Shown here: positions 53,188-62,740 of the stretch, piece by piece
Numbering within the stretch: position 1 is the stretch's first letter
Layout of the letters: each line of letters starts with the position of its first letter
Assembly (NCBI RefSeq): GCF_022867865.1
Contig: NZ_JALIEC010000001.1
Location: 124,001 to 188,000, forward strand
Length of the DNA stretch: 64,000 nucleotides
Source of the DNA: Phaeobacter sp. J2-8
Lineage (GTDB): Bacteria; Pseudomonadota; Alphaproteobacteria; Rhodobacterales; Rhodobacteraceae
Direction: 5' to 3'
Made by a program: the position numbers and the translations under genes
Notes under the pieces: model-generated
Seen by the model: the letters and a program-made list of their open reading frames with translations, nothing else
Told to the model about the DNA's origin: nothing
The model's database searches: none

Positions 53188-53853
53188 ATGGCCAAACTGT
53201 ATCATGTTCCTCTTTCGCCCTTTTGTCGCAAGGTCCGCCTGAGCCTGGCAGAGAAAAAGATCGAATGCGAATTGGTCGAAGAGCGTTATTGGGAACAGGA
53301 TCCCGATTTTCTGCGCCGCAATCCGGCGGCGAAGGTGCCGGTGCTGAAGATCGAAGGCAAGACCATGGCGGAAAGCGCCGCGATCTGTGAATGGCTGGAA
53401 GAGAAATACCCCGAGCCGTCGCTGATGCCGAAATCGACCGATGCGCGCTATGAAGTGCGCCGCATCGTCAGTTGGTTTGACGACAAGTTCCACAACGAGG
53501 TCACGGCCAAGCTGCTCTATGAGCGGGTGAACAAGAAGATCATGGGCGCGGGGTTTCCCGACAGCAAGAATGTCAAAGCCGGGTCCAAGGCGATCAAATA
53601 CCATCTGGATTACATGGCCTGGTTGCTGGATCACCGCCGTTGGTTGGCGGGGGATGTGATGACGCTGGCCGATTTCGCGGCGGCGGCGCATTTGTCGTCG
53701 CTGGACTATATTTCGGATGTTGATTGGAACCGCAGCGCGGTGGTCAAGGATTGGTACGCCAAGATCAAATCGCGCCCGGCGTTCCGCCGCATTCTGGCGG
53801 ATCAGGTGCCGGGTTTCCCGCCGCCGCGCCATTACAATGATCTGGATTTCTGA
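53188..53853 (+). CDS. fzlA: GST-like protein, probable FzlA cell-division regulator
   Basis: A 221-residue GST-fold protein. In Alphaproteobacteria FzlA binds FtsZ filaments and is needed for cytokinesis. The sequence has 'YHVPLSPFCRKVRLSLAEKK', 'EERYWEQDPDFLRRNPAAKV', 'YEVRRIVSWFDDKFHNEVTA' and a distinctive C-terminal tail 'PGFPPPRHYNDLDF', which fits the FzlA-type group as I recall it, and it sits directly before queG. The start at 53188 (MAKLYHV) is chosen on family size. A general GST is the alternative. Confidence 0.7.
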   Translation: MAKLYHVPLSPFCRKVRLSLAEKKIECELVEERYWEQDPDFLRRNPAAKVPVLKIEGKTMAESAAICEWLEEKYPEPSLMPKSTDARYEVRRIVSWFDDKFHNEVTAKLLYERVNKKIMGAGFPDSKNVKAGSKAIKYHLDYMAWLLDHRRWLAGDVMTLADFAAAAHLSSLDYISDVDWNRSAVVKDWYAKIKSRPAFRRILADQVPGFPPPRHYNDLDF

Positions 53854-53870
53854 TCCTCAGGTGAGGAACA

Positions 53871-53929
53871 GGGGGCGCTGCCCCCGTCGCCGCTGGCGAC
53901 TCCCCCGGGATATTTTTGAACAGAAGAAG
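53871..53929 (+). repeat. Roseobacter-type intergenic repeat, copy A
   Basis: A hairpin (GGGGG-cgctg-CCCCC, 53871-53885), then a GTCGCC/GGCGAC dyad (53886-53900), then the conserved unit TCCCCCGGGATATTTTTGAA followed by CAGAAGAAG. The AGAAGAAG end provides the ribosome site for queG two bases later. Two related copies lie at 62609 and 62673. Confidence 0.75.
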
Positions 53930-53931
53930 CT

Positions 53932-54963
53932 ATGGATGCGCTGAAACAGGAACTGATGCGTGAGGCGCGGGAAATCGGGTTTTCCGCGGCGCGCATTTGT
54001 CGCCCCGAAGCGGTGCCGCAGGTGGCGGAGCGGTTGGCGGGGTTTCTGGATGCAGGCTATCACGGGCAAATGGGCTGGCTGGCGGAGCGGACCCATTGGC
54101 GGGGGGATCCAAGCGCATTGTGGCCAGAGGCCCGTTCGGTGATCATGCTGGCCGAGAATTACGGCCCTGATCATGATCCGCTGGCGATATTGGCACAACA
54201 AGAGCGCGCGGCGATTTCGGTGTATGCCCAGAACCGGGATTATCATGACGTATTGAAGAAACGTCTGAAGCGATTGGCGCGTTGGATGGTGGCCGAGACC
54301 GGCTGTGAATTGAAGGTGTTTGTGGATACCGCGCCTGTGCCGGAGAAACCTCTGGGGCAGGCGGCGGGATTGGGTTGGCAGGGCAAGCACACCAATCTGG
54401 TCAGTCGCGAGATGGGATCGTGGTTCTTTTTGGGAGCGGTGTTTACCACGTTGGACTTGCCGGTGGATACGGCAGAGGTCGATCACTGTGGGTCATGCCG
54501 GAAATGTCTGGATATCTGCCCCACAGAGGCCTTTCCGGCGCCGTATCAACTGGATGCCCGGCGCTGCATTTCCTATTTGACGATTGAACACAAAGGGCCG
54601 GTGGATCTTGATCTGCGCCCGAAGTTGGGCAATCGGATTTACGGCTGTGATGATTGTCTTGCGGTCTGTCCGTGGAACAAATTTGCGGCGCGCTCGGCAG
54701 AGGTGAAGTATCACGCCCGGGCGGAATTGCTGGCGCCGGAACTGGCGGAGCTGGCCGGTTTGAACGATCCTGAGTTCCGGGCGTTCTTTTCCGGTTCGCC
54801 GGTCAAACGCATCGGACGTGGGCGATTTGTGCGCAATGTGGCCTATGCGATTGGCAATTCCGGTCAGGCGCGGTTGCGCCCCGTGGTGCAGGCGCTGTGC
54901 GAAGACGAGGATGCCACAGTGGCCGATGCGGCGCGCTGGGCGGTCGGGCAGCTGCCGGATTAG
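53932..54963 (+). CDS. queG: Epoxyqueuosine reductase
   Basis: QueG reduces epoxyqueuosine in tRNA to queuosine using cobalamin and two 4Fe-4S clusters. The 343-residue product has the cluster motifs '[16 protein letters not shown]' and '[13 protein letters not shown]', the cobalamin-binding stretch '[19 protein letters not shown]', and a HEAT-like C-terminus ('[18 protein letters not shown]'). The start is directly after the intergenic repeat. Confidence 0.95.
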   Translation: MDALKQELMREAREIGFSAARICRPEAVPQVAERLAGFLDAGYHGQMGWLAERTHWRGDPSALWPEARSVIMLAENYGPDHDPLAILAQQERAAISVYAQNRDYHDVLKKRLKRLARWMVAETGCELKVFVDTAPVPEKPLGQAAGLGWQGKHTNLVSREMGSWFFLGAVFTTLDLPVDTAEVDHCGSCRKCLDICPTEAFPAPYQLDARRCISYLTIEHKGPVDLDLRPKLGNRIYGCDDCLAVCPWNKFAARSAEVKYHARAELLAPELAELAGLNDPEFRAFFSGSPVKRIGRGRFVRNVAYAIGNSGQARLRPVVQALCEDEDATVADAARWAVGQLPD

Positions 54964-56090
54964 CGCGGCATCGGGTTTTCGGCGCGGTTATAGGCCGTCC
55001 AATCCGTGATTTCGGGATAAAACGTCCGTCGCCATGCCCGCACGCGCGGGTTCATCACACGGCGCCAGACCGGCGGGATCAGGGCCGCGATGGTCATCAC
55101 GGAATAGCCATAGGGCAGTTGCGGGGCCTCGTCCGGGCCATAGGTTTGCAACAGGGGAAAGCGCCGGTCCGGTTTGTAATGGTGGTCGGAATGGCGTTGC
55201 AGGTTGATGAGCAGCCAGTTCGAGGCCTTGTGGGCGGCGTTCCAGCTGTGGCGGGGTTTGACGTGTTCGTATTTGCCATCGCCCAGGTGTTTGCGGGTCA
55301 GGCCGTAATGTTCGACATAATTGACCAGCTCCAGCTGCCAGACGGCCGTAAACGCCTGGATCAGGAACAGGCCAAGCCCGACCCAGCCGCCCAGAAGGGT
55401 GGCAAGGACCAGCATCGCCGCCTGCAAGGCCCAGTACCGCCAGAACGGGTTGGATCTGTGATGCCAGGGGCGGTTTCTGCGGGTTTGCAACGCGGCTTCG
55501 GCAGCAAAGGCCGAGCGCAGGGATTGCTGTAGCACCCGGGGAAAGAAGCGGTGAAAATTCTCGTTATAGCGGGCCGTCACCGGGTCGCGCGGCGTGCCGA
55601 CATAGGTGTGATGCACCAACAGATGCTCTGAGCGGAAATGCGAATAAAGCACCATCGACAGCAGGATGTCGCCCAGCCAACGTTCCAGCCGATTGCGTTG
55701 GTGCATCAATTCATGCGCATAGTTGATGCCGATGGTGCCGGTCAGCACGCCCACGCCAAAGAACAACACGACGCTTTCCAAAGTCCCCAGATGATCAGCG
55801 CGCGGCACGTACCAGACCAGGGCAAACAGGGTTACCACCTGCACCGGCACCCAAAGCGATGTCAGGCGTTTGTACCATGTCAGTGTGGCTTCAGGGGTGT
55901 TGGGATCGGGATTGTCGAGGTTCAGGCCGGTCAGGGCGTCCAGTGCCATAAAGAGATACCAGGCGCACAGCGGCAAGAGCACCACAGTCCAGCCGCCGAA
56001 AATCGCGCCAATCCAGGCCAGCGGGAACAACAGAAACGACACCCAGAATGGCAGGGCGCTTTGCAATTGGCTGAAGTCTTGGTTTGACAT
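54960..56090 (-). CDS. alkB: Alkane 1-monooxygenase (AlkB family)
   Basis: AlkB is a membrane di-iron enzyme that hydroxylates the terminal carbon of n-alkanes with rubredoxin as electron donor. The 376-residue protein has several membrane helices and all the histidine boxes: HELMH (126-130), EHLLVHH (155-161), NYVEHYG (257-263) and LQRHSDHH (297-304). No rubredoxin gene is adjacent. The last codon overlaps the queG stop, so the two are convergent by four bases. Confidence 0.92.
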   Translation of the reverse strand: MSNQDFSQLQSALPFWVSFLLFPLAWIGAIFGGWTVVLLPLCAWYLFMALDALTGLNLDNPDPNTPEATLTWYKRLTSLWVPVQVVTLFALVWYVPRADHLGTLESVVLFFGVGVLTGTIGINYAHELMHQRNRLERWLGDILLSMVLYSHFRSEHLLVHHTYVGTPRDPVTARYNENFHRFFPRVLQQSLRSAFAAEAALQTRRNRPWHHRSNPFWRYWALQAAMLVLATLLGGWVGLGLFLIQAFTAVWQLELVNYVEHYGLTRKHLGDGKYEHVKPRHSWNAAHKASNWLLINLQRHSDHHYKPDRRFPLLQTYGPDEAPQLPYGYSVMTIAALIPPVWRRVMNPRVRAWRRTFYPEITDWTAYNRAENPMPR

Positions 56091-56120
56091 GCTTTGATCC
56101 GGCCTGTTTGCGGCAGCTTA

Positions 56121-57236
56121 TCAGGGTTTCGCGGCAGGTTTAGAGCGTTTTTTGGCCTTCGGTCCTTGCGTCAGATCAAACGCCTTGCGCATGACGGTGG
56201 GCAGATCCGAGAGGTCAAATTCCGCGTCCGTCAGGAACGTGCCGCGCGTGGGGTGGCGTTCCATCGGCACAAGCGCGGTTTTGACCGTCAGGCGCAGGTG
56301 AAAATGGGTAAAGGTATGGCGGGCTTCGCCGTCACAGGTTTTCCATTCGGCGCGGATTGGCGGATTTGGGTCCGGGGTGGCTTCGCTACTGTCGATCCAA
56401 TCCGACCCGGGCCAGCCCAGCATGCCACCCAAAAGCCCCTTGTCGGGGCGCCGCTCCAGCAGGATCGCGCCATCAACACGGCGGGCGATATAGGCAATGC
56501 CCTGGCGAATGGGCTTCGGTTTGCGCGGGGTCTTCTTTGGCAGATCCGTGGCGGTGCCGGCCAGACGTGCGGCGCAATCGGGTCGCCAGGGGCAGATGCC
56601 GCAGGCCGGATTGCGGGGGGTGCACAGCGTTGCGCCAAGATCCATGATCGCCTGGGCATAGTCGCCGGGGCGTATCGCGGGGGTCAATCTGCGGGCGAGG
56701 TCGGTCAATTCCGTTTTGGCGGCGGGCAGAGGGGTGTGCACGTCATGCAGCCGGGCGATCACCCGTTCGACATTGCCGTCGACCACGGTTTCCGGCAGGT
56801 CAAAGGCAATCGCGGACAGGGCGGCGGCGGTGTAGGGGCCAATGCCCGGCAGTGCCAGCAATTGATCATGATCGGCGGGAAAGATCCCGCCATGATCGGC
56901 CACCACGGCCCGCGCACATTTCAAAAGATTGCGGGCGCGGGCATAATACCCCAGCCCGGCCCATTCCGCCATGACATCGCCGTCTTCGGCGGCGGCCAGA
57001 TCGCTTACCGTGGGCCACCGGGTGGTGAAGCGCAGGAAGTAGTCGCGCACCGCCGCGACGGTGGTTTGCTGCAACATTACCTCGGACAGCCAAATGCGAT
57101 AGGGATCCGGCAGAATGCCCTGTGCGCGTTCATGCGGGCCAACCCGCCAAGGCATGATTCGGGCATGACGGTCATACCAAATCAGAAGTTCGGCGGTCAG
57201 GATGGAAGGCTCACGCAAGAGTGTAGGTCCGTTCAT
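56121..57236 (-). CDS. mutY: MutY, A/G-specific adenine glycosylase
   Basis: MutY removes adenine opposite 8-oxoguanine, complementing MutM. The 371-residue product has the helix-hairpin-helix 'ALPGIGPYTAAALSAIAFD', the catalytic 'VVDGNVERVIARL' with Asp, the 4Fe-4S cysteines ('CTPRNPACGICPWRPDC') and a C-terminal MutT-like domain. The ATG at 57236 is preferred; the GTG at 57254 is upstream. It is divergent from dciA. Confidence 0.94.
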   Translation of the reverse strand: MNGPTLLREPSILTAELLIWYDRHARIMPWRVGPHERAQGILPDPYRIWLSEVMLQQTTVAAVRDYFLRFTTRWPTVSDLAAAEDGDVMAEWAGLGYYARARNLLKCARAVVADHGGIFPADHDQLLALPGIGPYTAAALSAIAFDLPETVVDGNVERVIARLHDVHTPLPAAKTELTDLARRLTPAIRPGDYAQAIMDLGATLCTPRNPACGICPWRPDCAARLAGTATDLPKKTPRKPKPIRQGIAYIARRVDGAILLERRPDKGLLGGMLGWPGSDWIDSSEATPDPNPPIRAEWKTCDGEARHTFTHFHLRLTVKTALVPMERHPTRGTFLTDAEFDLSDLPTVMRKAFDLTQGPKAKKRSKPAAKP

Positions 57237-57300
57237 GTCGGGTTTTGCTGGCACCGGGCGCAGGGGACACTAGAATAGCGTGAGCGAAGGAGTGTCAATC

Positions 57301-57809
57301 GTGCCGCCACGAAGAACGTCAACTTACGGATTTGCCCGTACCTCCAGTCTGTTGAACCAGCGGATTAGCGGGCCAGCGAAAGCAGGGGATTCGCCCAGAC
57401 CCGCCTGTTGACCCATTGGCCCGAGGTGGCAGGCGAAGATATTGCCGCCATCGCCCGTCCGGTCAATGTGTCCTTTGGGCGGGGTGGGCTTGGCGCGACG
57501 CTGACCGTTCTGACCACCGGGGCCAACGCCCCATTGCTGGAGATGCAGAAGGAACAGCTGCGTCAGAAGGTGAATGCGGTCTATGGCTACAATGCCATTT
57601 CCCGCATCCGCATCACCCAGACCGCCCCCACCGGTTTTGCCGAAGGTCAGGCCCAGTTCACCTATGGCACTGCCCCCAAAAAAGATCCGCAGCCCGACCC
57701 CAAGGTGACCGCCGCCGCACGCCATTATGCCGAAGAAGTGATGGATGCGGACCTCAAGGGGGCGCTTGAAGCTTTGGCGCGGAACGTTCTATCCAAGGCC
57801 AAGACATGA
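57301..57809 (+). pseudogene. dciA: DciA-like (DUF721) helicase loader, frameshifted
   Basis: DciA loads the replicative helicase in bacteria that lack DnaC. The N-terminal part starts at a GTG (57301) after AAGGAG and reads (M)PPRRTSTYGFARTSSLLNQ onward. One base is missing in a G-run near 57385-57388, after which the normal sequence (GFAQTRLLTHWPEVAGEDIA) continues in another frame to 57809. Restored length is 169 residues. Its stop overlaps the ATG at 57806 of the dsbA frame, and mutY-DUF721-dsbA order is usual in Rhodobacterales. Confidence 0.82.
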
Positions 57810-57832
57810 CCGATCCCAAAAGGAACAAAGAT

Positions 57833-58507
57833 ATGAAGCGTTTGATCCCTGCCGCCTTGCTGGCGATTGTACTGGTGGCCGGTGGCGGCTGGTGGCTGAT
57901 GAACCAAGGGGCGGGCCAATCCGCCGTTCCGGCCGGGGCGCTGGACGCACAGGAAAGCGCCGAGGATGTGGATACATCCAGCATCATCGAAATGGTGCAG
58001 GGCGCTGCGGACGCCCCGGTGACCGTGATCGAATATGCCAGCTATACCTGCCCGCATTGCGCCAATTTCCATGCCAATCAATACAAGGATCTGAAGTCCG
58101 ATTATATTGATACCGGCAAGGTGAAATTCATCTTCCGCGAAGTTTACTTTGACCGTTACGGTCTGTGGGCGTCGATGGTGGCACGCTGTGGTGGCACCGA
58201 ACGGTTTTTTGGCATCACCGATCTGATTTTCAAAGGCCAGCAATCCTGGGTCAGCGCGGGCGAGCCGGCGGCGATTGTCGAAGAACTGCGCAAGATCGGG
58301 CGTCTGGCCGGGTTGAACAACGACCAGTTGGAAAGCTGTCTTCAGGATGCCGATCAGGCCCAGACACTGGTGGCCTGGTATCAGAAAAACGGCGAAGCGG
58401 ATGAAATCACCGGCACCCCGTCGTTCATCATTGATGGCGAAAAATATTCCAACATGCCGTGGAATGAGTTCAAATCCGTTCTGGACGAAAAACTGGGCGA
58501 CGCATGA
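57833..58507 (+). CDS. DsbA-family periplasmic thiol-disulfide oxidoreductase
   Basis: The 224-residue product has a signal anchor (MKRLIPAALLAIVLVAGGGW) and a thioredoxin-like domain with the CPHC active site in 'YASYTCPHCANFH' and the cis-Pro loop 'TGTPSFIIDGEKY'. The start at 57833 has AAGGA upstream; an in-frame ATG at 57806 overlaps the dciA stop. The group is the thioredoxin_4/DsbA-like family common beside dciA. Confidence 0.9.
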   Translation: MKRLIPAALLAIVLVAGGGWWLMNQGAGQSAVPAGALDAQESAEDVDTSSIIEMVQGAADAPVTVIEYASYTCPHCANFHANQYKDLKSDYIDTGKVKFIFREVYFDRYGLWASMVARCGGTERFFGITDLIFKGQQSWVSAGEPAAIVEELRKIGRLAGLNNDQLESCLQDADQAQTLVAWYQKNGEADEITGTPSFIIDGEKYSNMPWNEFKSVLDEKLGDA

Positions 58508-59611
58508 GCCCACTTCGGGGACTTAAAGTCGTCGAACTGGCACGTATTCTGGCCTGGCCCCTGGGCCGGTCAGACCCTTGCCGATCTTGGGGCCGAGGTG
58601 ATCAAGGTCGAAAGCCCCGATGGCGACGACACCCGCCGCTGGGGCCCGCCGTTTGTCGACCGCGAAGGCGACCGGTCTGCGGCTTATTTCCATTCCTGCA
58701 ACCGTGGCAAAACCAGCATTTCGGTCGATTTCCGCACCGAGGCCGGCCAGGCGCAGGTACGCGATCTGATCGCCGATGCGGACATCCTGATCGAGAATTT
58801 CAAGGTTGGGGGGCTGGCGAAATACGGTCTGGATTACGCCAGTCTGGCCAAGGTCAATCCGGCGCTGATCTATTGCTCGATCACCGGGTTTGGCCAGGAC
58901 GGGCCGTATGCCCATCGCGCGGGATATGATTTCATCATTCAGGGCATGTCGGGCCTGATGTCCGTCACCGGCGAGGTCGGCGGTCAGCCACAGAAAACCG
59001 GCGTGGCGATCACCGATATTTTCACCGGCGTCTATGCGGCCACGGCGATTCTGGCGGCGGTCCACCAGCGCGCCACAACCGGCCGCGGTCAGTGGATCGA
59101 CATGAGCCTGCTGGACACCGCCGTGTCGGTCACCGCCAATCAGGCGATGAATTACCTGACCACCGGCACCGCGCCGACCATGATGGGCAATGCCCACCCG
59201 AACCTTGCACCCTATCAGGTGTTTGAGTGTGCGGATGGCTTTATCATCATTGCGACCGGCAATGACGGCCAGTTCCGGCGGCTTTGTGATCTGCTGGACC
59301 TGGCCGACACCGGCACCGATGCCCGATATACCAGCAATGCCGACCGGCTGGCGCACCGCGAGAGCCTGACAGAATGTCTGACCAAGGCCACGCGGGGCTG
59401 GGCAAAATCCGATCTTCTGGCCGCCTGCGAGGCGGCCGGCGTGCCCGCCGGGCCGATCAATGACATGGCCGAGGTGATGGCCGATCCGCAAGTGGTGGCG
59501 CGGGGCATGCAAATCAGCGCCGACGGTGTGCCCGGCGTGCGCTCGCCCTTTCGGTTTTCCGATGCTGAATTGTCCCTGGACAAGGGCGCGCCAAAACTGC
59601 CGCGCGGCTGA
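58504..59611 (+). pseudogene. CaiB/BaiF-type CoA-transferase, frameshifted near the N-terminus
   Basis: Class III CoA-transferases move CoA between carboxylic acids. The first 17 residues (MSPLRGLKVVELARILA) read in one frame; then GGCCTGGCCCC carries one extra base near 58554, and the normal continuation (GPWAGQTLADLGAEVIKVES) runs in another frame to 59611. Restored length is 368 residues with 'RAGYDFIIQGMSGLMSVTGE' and the Asp-containing 'KTGVAITDIFTGVYAATAIL'. The start overlaps the dsbA stop as ATGA. It is likely alpha-methylacyl-CoA racemase/transferase-like; the substrate is unknown. Confidence 0.85.
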
Positions 59612-59614
59612 GCC

Positions 59615-62521
59615 TCATCCGGTGTTGGATGGCGGCGGCGTCAACCGGTCGCGCAACAGCGCCAGCGGATGGGCGCGCAGCGTCAGGCGCAGGGCAACGT
59701 AATCTTCGACCACCTCCTCGCCCAGCGTCATGGTGGGCAGATTGGCGGTGGGTTCATCAATTGCCTCGCCGTCCAGATCGCCTTCGAACAATGGCAGGGT
59801 CTTGGGTGTGGTCAGCGCCTTGGCCTCCCACAGGGCTTCGCGCCGGGTCATCAGCGCGGCAAATCCATCGGCCTCGGCCAATCGCGCCAGCACCGGCGCC
59901 GCCAGACCCGCCCGCCGCCAGATATCGCGCACCGATTGATAGCCATTGCCGCGCGCAGCGGTGATCCAGTTGGCGTCCTCTTCCCGCAGCCCCTTGATCT
60001 GGCGAAACCCAAGACGCAGGGCCAATCCGCCGCGCCCGTCGGGTTCCATCACATTGTCCCAATAGCTGTTCTGAACACAGACCGGGCGCACCGTGACCCC
60101 GTGTTCGCGCGCGTCACGCACGATCTGCGACGGCGCATAAAACCCCATCGGCTGGGAATTCAGCAGCGCACAGGCAAAGATGCCGGGATGGTGGCATTTG
60201 ATCCAGGCCGAGGCATAGACCAGCAGGGCAAAGCTGGCGGCATGGCTTTCGGGAAACCCGTAAGAGCCAAAACCCTCGATCTGGGAAAAACAGCGGGATG
60301 AGAATTCCTCGTCATAGCCGTTTCGGGCCATGCCGCGCATGAAGCGGCTGCGGAAATCGCTGACATTGCCGTGTTTCTTGAACGTGGCGAGGGACCGGCG
60401 CAATCGGTCAGCCTCTTCCGGCGAAAACCCCGCGCCGACAATGGCGATCTGCATCGCCTGTTCCTGAAACAGCGGCACCCCCAGGGTTTTCGCCAGCACC
60501 GCGCCCAGCGCGTCCGAGGGAAAATTCACCTCTTCCTCGCCATTGCGGCGGCGGATGTAGGGATGCACCATATCGCCCTGAATGGGCCCGGGGCGGATGA
60601 TCGCCACCTCGATCACCAGATCATAGAAATTGCGCGGCTTCATCCGTGGCAGGAAATTCATCTGCGCGCGGGATTCCACCTGAAACACCCCGATACTGTC
60701 GGCGCGGCACAGCATGTCATAAACCTTGGGGTCTTCGGGCGGCAGGGTGGCCAGCCGCCAATCCTGACCGTGATGGGTTTTCAAAAGGTCAAAAGCCTTG
60801 CGGATACAGGTCAACATCCCAAGGCTAAGCACATCGACCTTGAGAATGCCGAGACTGTCGATATCGTCCTTGTCCCAGCAGATGACGGTGCGATCCTCCA
60901 TCGTGGCGTTTTCAATTGGCACCAATTCGTCCAACCGCCCCTCGGTGATGATGAACCCGCCGACGTGCTGGCTGAGGTGCCGGGGAAAGCCGATGATTTC
61001 CTTCACGAGCGATAGCGTCAGGCGGATCTGATGGTCGTTCGGGTCGAGCCCGATTTCGCGTAGCCGCTGATCGGCCAGCCCATCGGCGCCCCAGAACCCC
61101 CAAAGCTGCGAGGCCATCGCGCCAATGGTGTCCTGCGACAGACCCATGGCCGCCCCGACCTCGCGTATTGCGCGCTTGCCGCGATAATGCACAACCGTGG
61201 CACAAAGACCGGCGCGATGGCGGCCATACCGCTCATAGATATGCTGGATCACCTCCTCACGGCGTTCATGTTCGAAATCAACGTCGATATCGGGCGGCTC
61301 GTTCCGCGCCTCGCTGACGAAACGTTCAAACACCATGGTGCCGATTTCAGGGCTGACAGAGGTGACGCCAAGACAGAAACAGACCACCGAATTGGCCGCA
61401 CTGCCACGCCCCTGGCAGAGGATGTCGCGCGACCGGGCGAAATGCACGATGTCCCGCACAGTCAGGAAATAGGGCGCGTAGCTCAGCTTGGAGATCAATT
61501 GCAGCTCATGTTGCAACATGGCGCGTACCTTGTCAGAGGCGCCGCCGGGATACCGCCACTTCAACCCCTCATGCGCCAGACGCGACAGGCGCTGATCAGG
61601 GGTTTCGCCCTGGGCAACCTCGGAGGGGTATTCATACCGCAAGCTGTCGAGCGAAAAGGTGCAGGTGGCAGCAATGTTATTTGCGCGGGTGATGGCCTGT
61701 TCGAATCCGCGGAACAGCTGTCGCATCTCGGCTTCTGATCGCATGCGACGCTCGCCATTCGGCTGGGCCAACGCGCCAAGGTTTTCAACGGTGGTGCCAT
61801 GGCGAATGGCGGCCAGCACATCCGCCAGACGACGGCGCGGCCCGGCATGCATGATCGGTGCGGCAGAGGCCAATGTCGGGATGCCCAGCCGGTCGGCCAA
61901 ATGGCTAAGCCGGGCAAAATGTGCGGAATCATTGCCGTCATAAACCGGGGCCATCAACAGCGACATTTGTGTGCCAAAGCGGCGCGTCAACGCCTGCGCC
62001 CCTTGCAACCATTCGCCCGCGCCGGGCTGAGGGGGCTGTGCCTGTGGCGGGCCATGTAGCGCAAGGTGAAGCCCGTCAGCGCCCATTTCCATCAAATCCG
62101 CAAGACGCACAATGCAGCTGCCCTTCCCTGCCCGAAGCCGCCCGCGCGAGAGCAGCCGACAAAGCGTCGCCCAGCCCTGCCGCGTCTGGACCAATGCGGT
62201 GATCGCCGGGGCATCGACAAAAACCAGCTTCGCGGCGGCGATCAGCCGTGGGATGGCAGTGCGCAAAGGATCAAGCGCCGTCGGAAAAGGGGCCGGTGGG
62301 CCAATCAACCCATATTTCGCATCAAACTCCTGACGTTCCCTGATTTGTCGGGCGATCTCGCGTCCGGCTGTATGGGCGCGAACAATCCCGGCTACCGAAT
62401 TCTCATCAGCGATGGCAATGGCCGGCATGTCCAATTGCGCTGCCCGATGCATGTAATCCTCTGGGTGAGAGGCACCGGTCAGAAACGTGAAATTGGATGT
62501 GGTCGATAACTCGGTGAACAT
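59615..62521 (-). CDS. dnaE2: Error-prone DNA polymerase DnaE2 (ImuC), C-terminally short
   Basis: DnaE2 is the polymerase of the ImuA-ImuB-DnaE2 mutasome. The 968-residue product has the N-terminal PHP domain ('FTFLTGASHPEDYMHRAAQL'), the polymerase palm Asp motif 'PPDIDVDFEHERREEVIQHI', 'CWDKDDIDSLGILKVDVLSL' and 'YGFPESHAASFALLVYASAW'. It ends soon after 'LRAHPLALLRDRL', without the OB-fold C-terminal region that follows in most family members of about 1080 residues. It stops three bases from the convergent CoA-transferase. imuA and imuB are not adjacent. Confidence 0.9.
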   Translation of the reverse strand: MFTELSTTSNFTFLTGASHPEDYMHRAAQLDMPAIAIADENSVAGIVRAHTAGREIARQIRERQEFDAKYGLIGPPAPFPTALDPLRTAIPRLIAAAKLVFVDAPAITALVQTRQGWATLCRLLSRGRLRAGKGSCIVRLADLMEMGADGLHLALHGPPQAQPPQPGAGEWLQGAQALTRRFGTQMSLLMAPVYDGNDSAHFARLSHLADRLGIPTLASAAPIMHAGPRRRLADVLAAIRHGTTVENLGALAQPNGERRMRSEAEMRQLFRGFEQAITRANNIAATCTFSLDSLRYEYPSEVAQGETPDQRLSRLAHEGLKWRYPGGASDKVRAMLQHELQLISKLSYAPYFLTVRDIVHFARSRDILCQGRGSAANSVVCFCLGVTSVSPEIGTMVFERFVSEARNEPPDIDVDFEHERREEVIQHIYERYGRHRAGLCATVVHYRGKRAIREVGAAMGLSQDTIGAMASQLWGFWGADGLADQRLREIGLDPNDHQIRLTLSLVKEIIGFPRHLSQHVGGFIITEGRLDELVPIENATMEDRTVICWDKDDIDSLGILKVDVLSLGMLTCIRKAFDLLKTHHGQDWRLATLPPEDPKVYDMLCRADSIGVFQVESRAQMNFLPRMKPRNFYDLVIEVAIIRPGPIQGDMVHPYIRRRNGEEEVNFPSDALGAVLAKTLGVPLFQEQAMQIAIVGAGFSPEEADRLRRSLATFKKHGNVSDFRSRFMRGMARNGYDEEFSSRCFSQIEGFGSYGFPESHAASFALLVYASAWIKCHHPGIFACALLNSQPMGFYAPSQIVRDAREHGVTVRPVCVQNSYWDNVMEPDGRGGLALRLGFRQIKGLREEDANWITAARGNGYQSVRDIWRRAGLAAPVLARLAEADGFAALMTRREALWEAKALTTPKTLPLFEGDLDGEAIDEPTANLPTMTLGEEVVEDYVALRLTLRAHPLALLRDRLTPPPSNTG

Positions 62522-62608
62522 TGGGCGATTCTCTGGGAATGACCAGTATATTCACGTTTTGTTCCAAATTGGAGTCGGGAATGAGATACCGCAAGCCAAT
62601 TGCTTTTT

Positions 62609-62655
62609 CGGGGGCTTTGCCCCCGGACCCCCAGGATATTTTCAAACAGAAGAAG
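62609..62655 (+). repeat. Roseobacter-type intergenic repeat, copy B
   Basis: A GGGGG/CCCCC hairpin is followed by CCCCCAGGATATTTTCAAAC and AGAAGAAG, the same unit as at 53871. It faces copy C across the small dyad AAGGAC/GTCCTT at 62653-62669. Confidence 0.72.
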
Positions 62656-62672
62656 GACCAGGAGTCCTTGAT

Positions 62673-62731
62673 CTTTCTTCTTGTCCAAATATCCCGGGGG
62701 TGAGGCCAAAGGCCGAGGGGGCTGGCCCCCT
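62673..62731 (-). repeat. Roseobacter-type intergenic repeat, copy C (inverted)
   Basis: Read on the minus strand, ACCCCCGGGATATTTGGACA then AGAAGAAAG repeats the unit of copies A and B, with its own AGGGGG-ctgg-CCCCCT hairpin at 62716-62731. Copies B and C form a large inverted pair between the thiamine-diphosphate enzyme and dnaE2, and probably act as a terminator for the former. Confidence 0.7.
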
Positions 62732-62740
62732 GTTCCAAAC

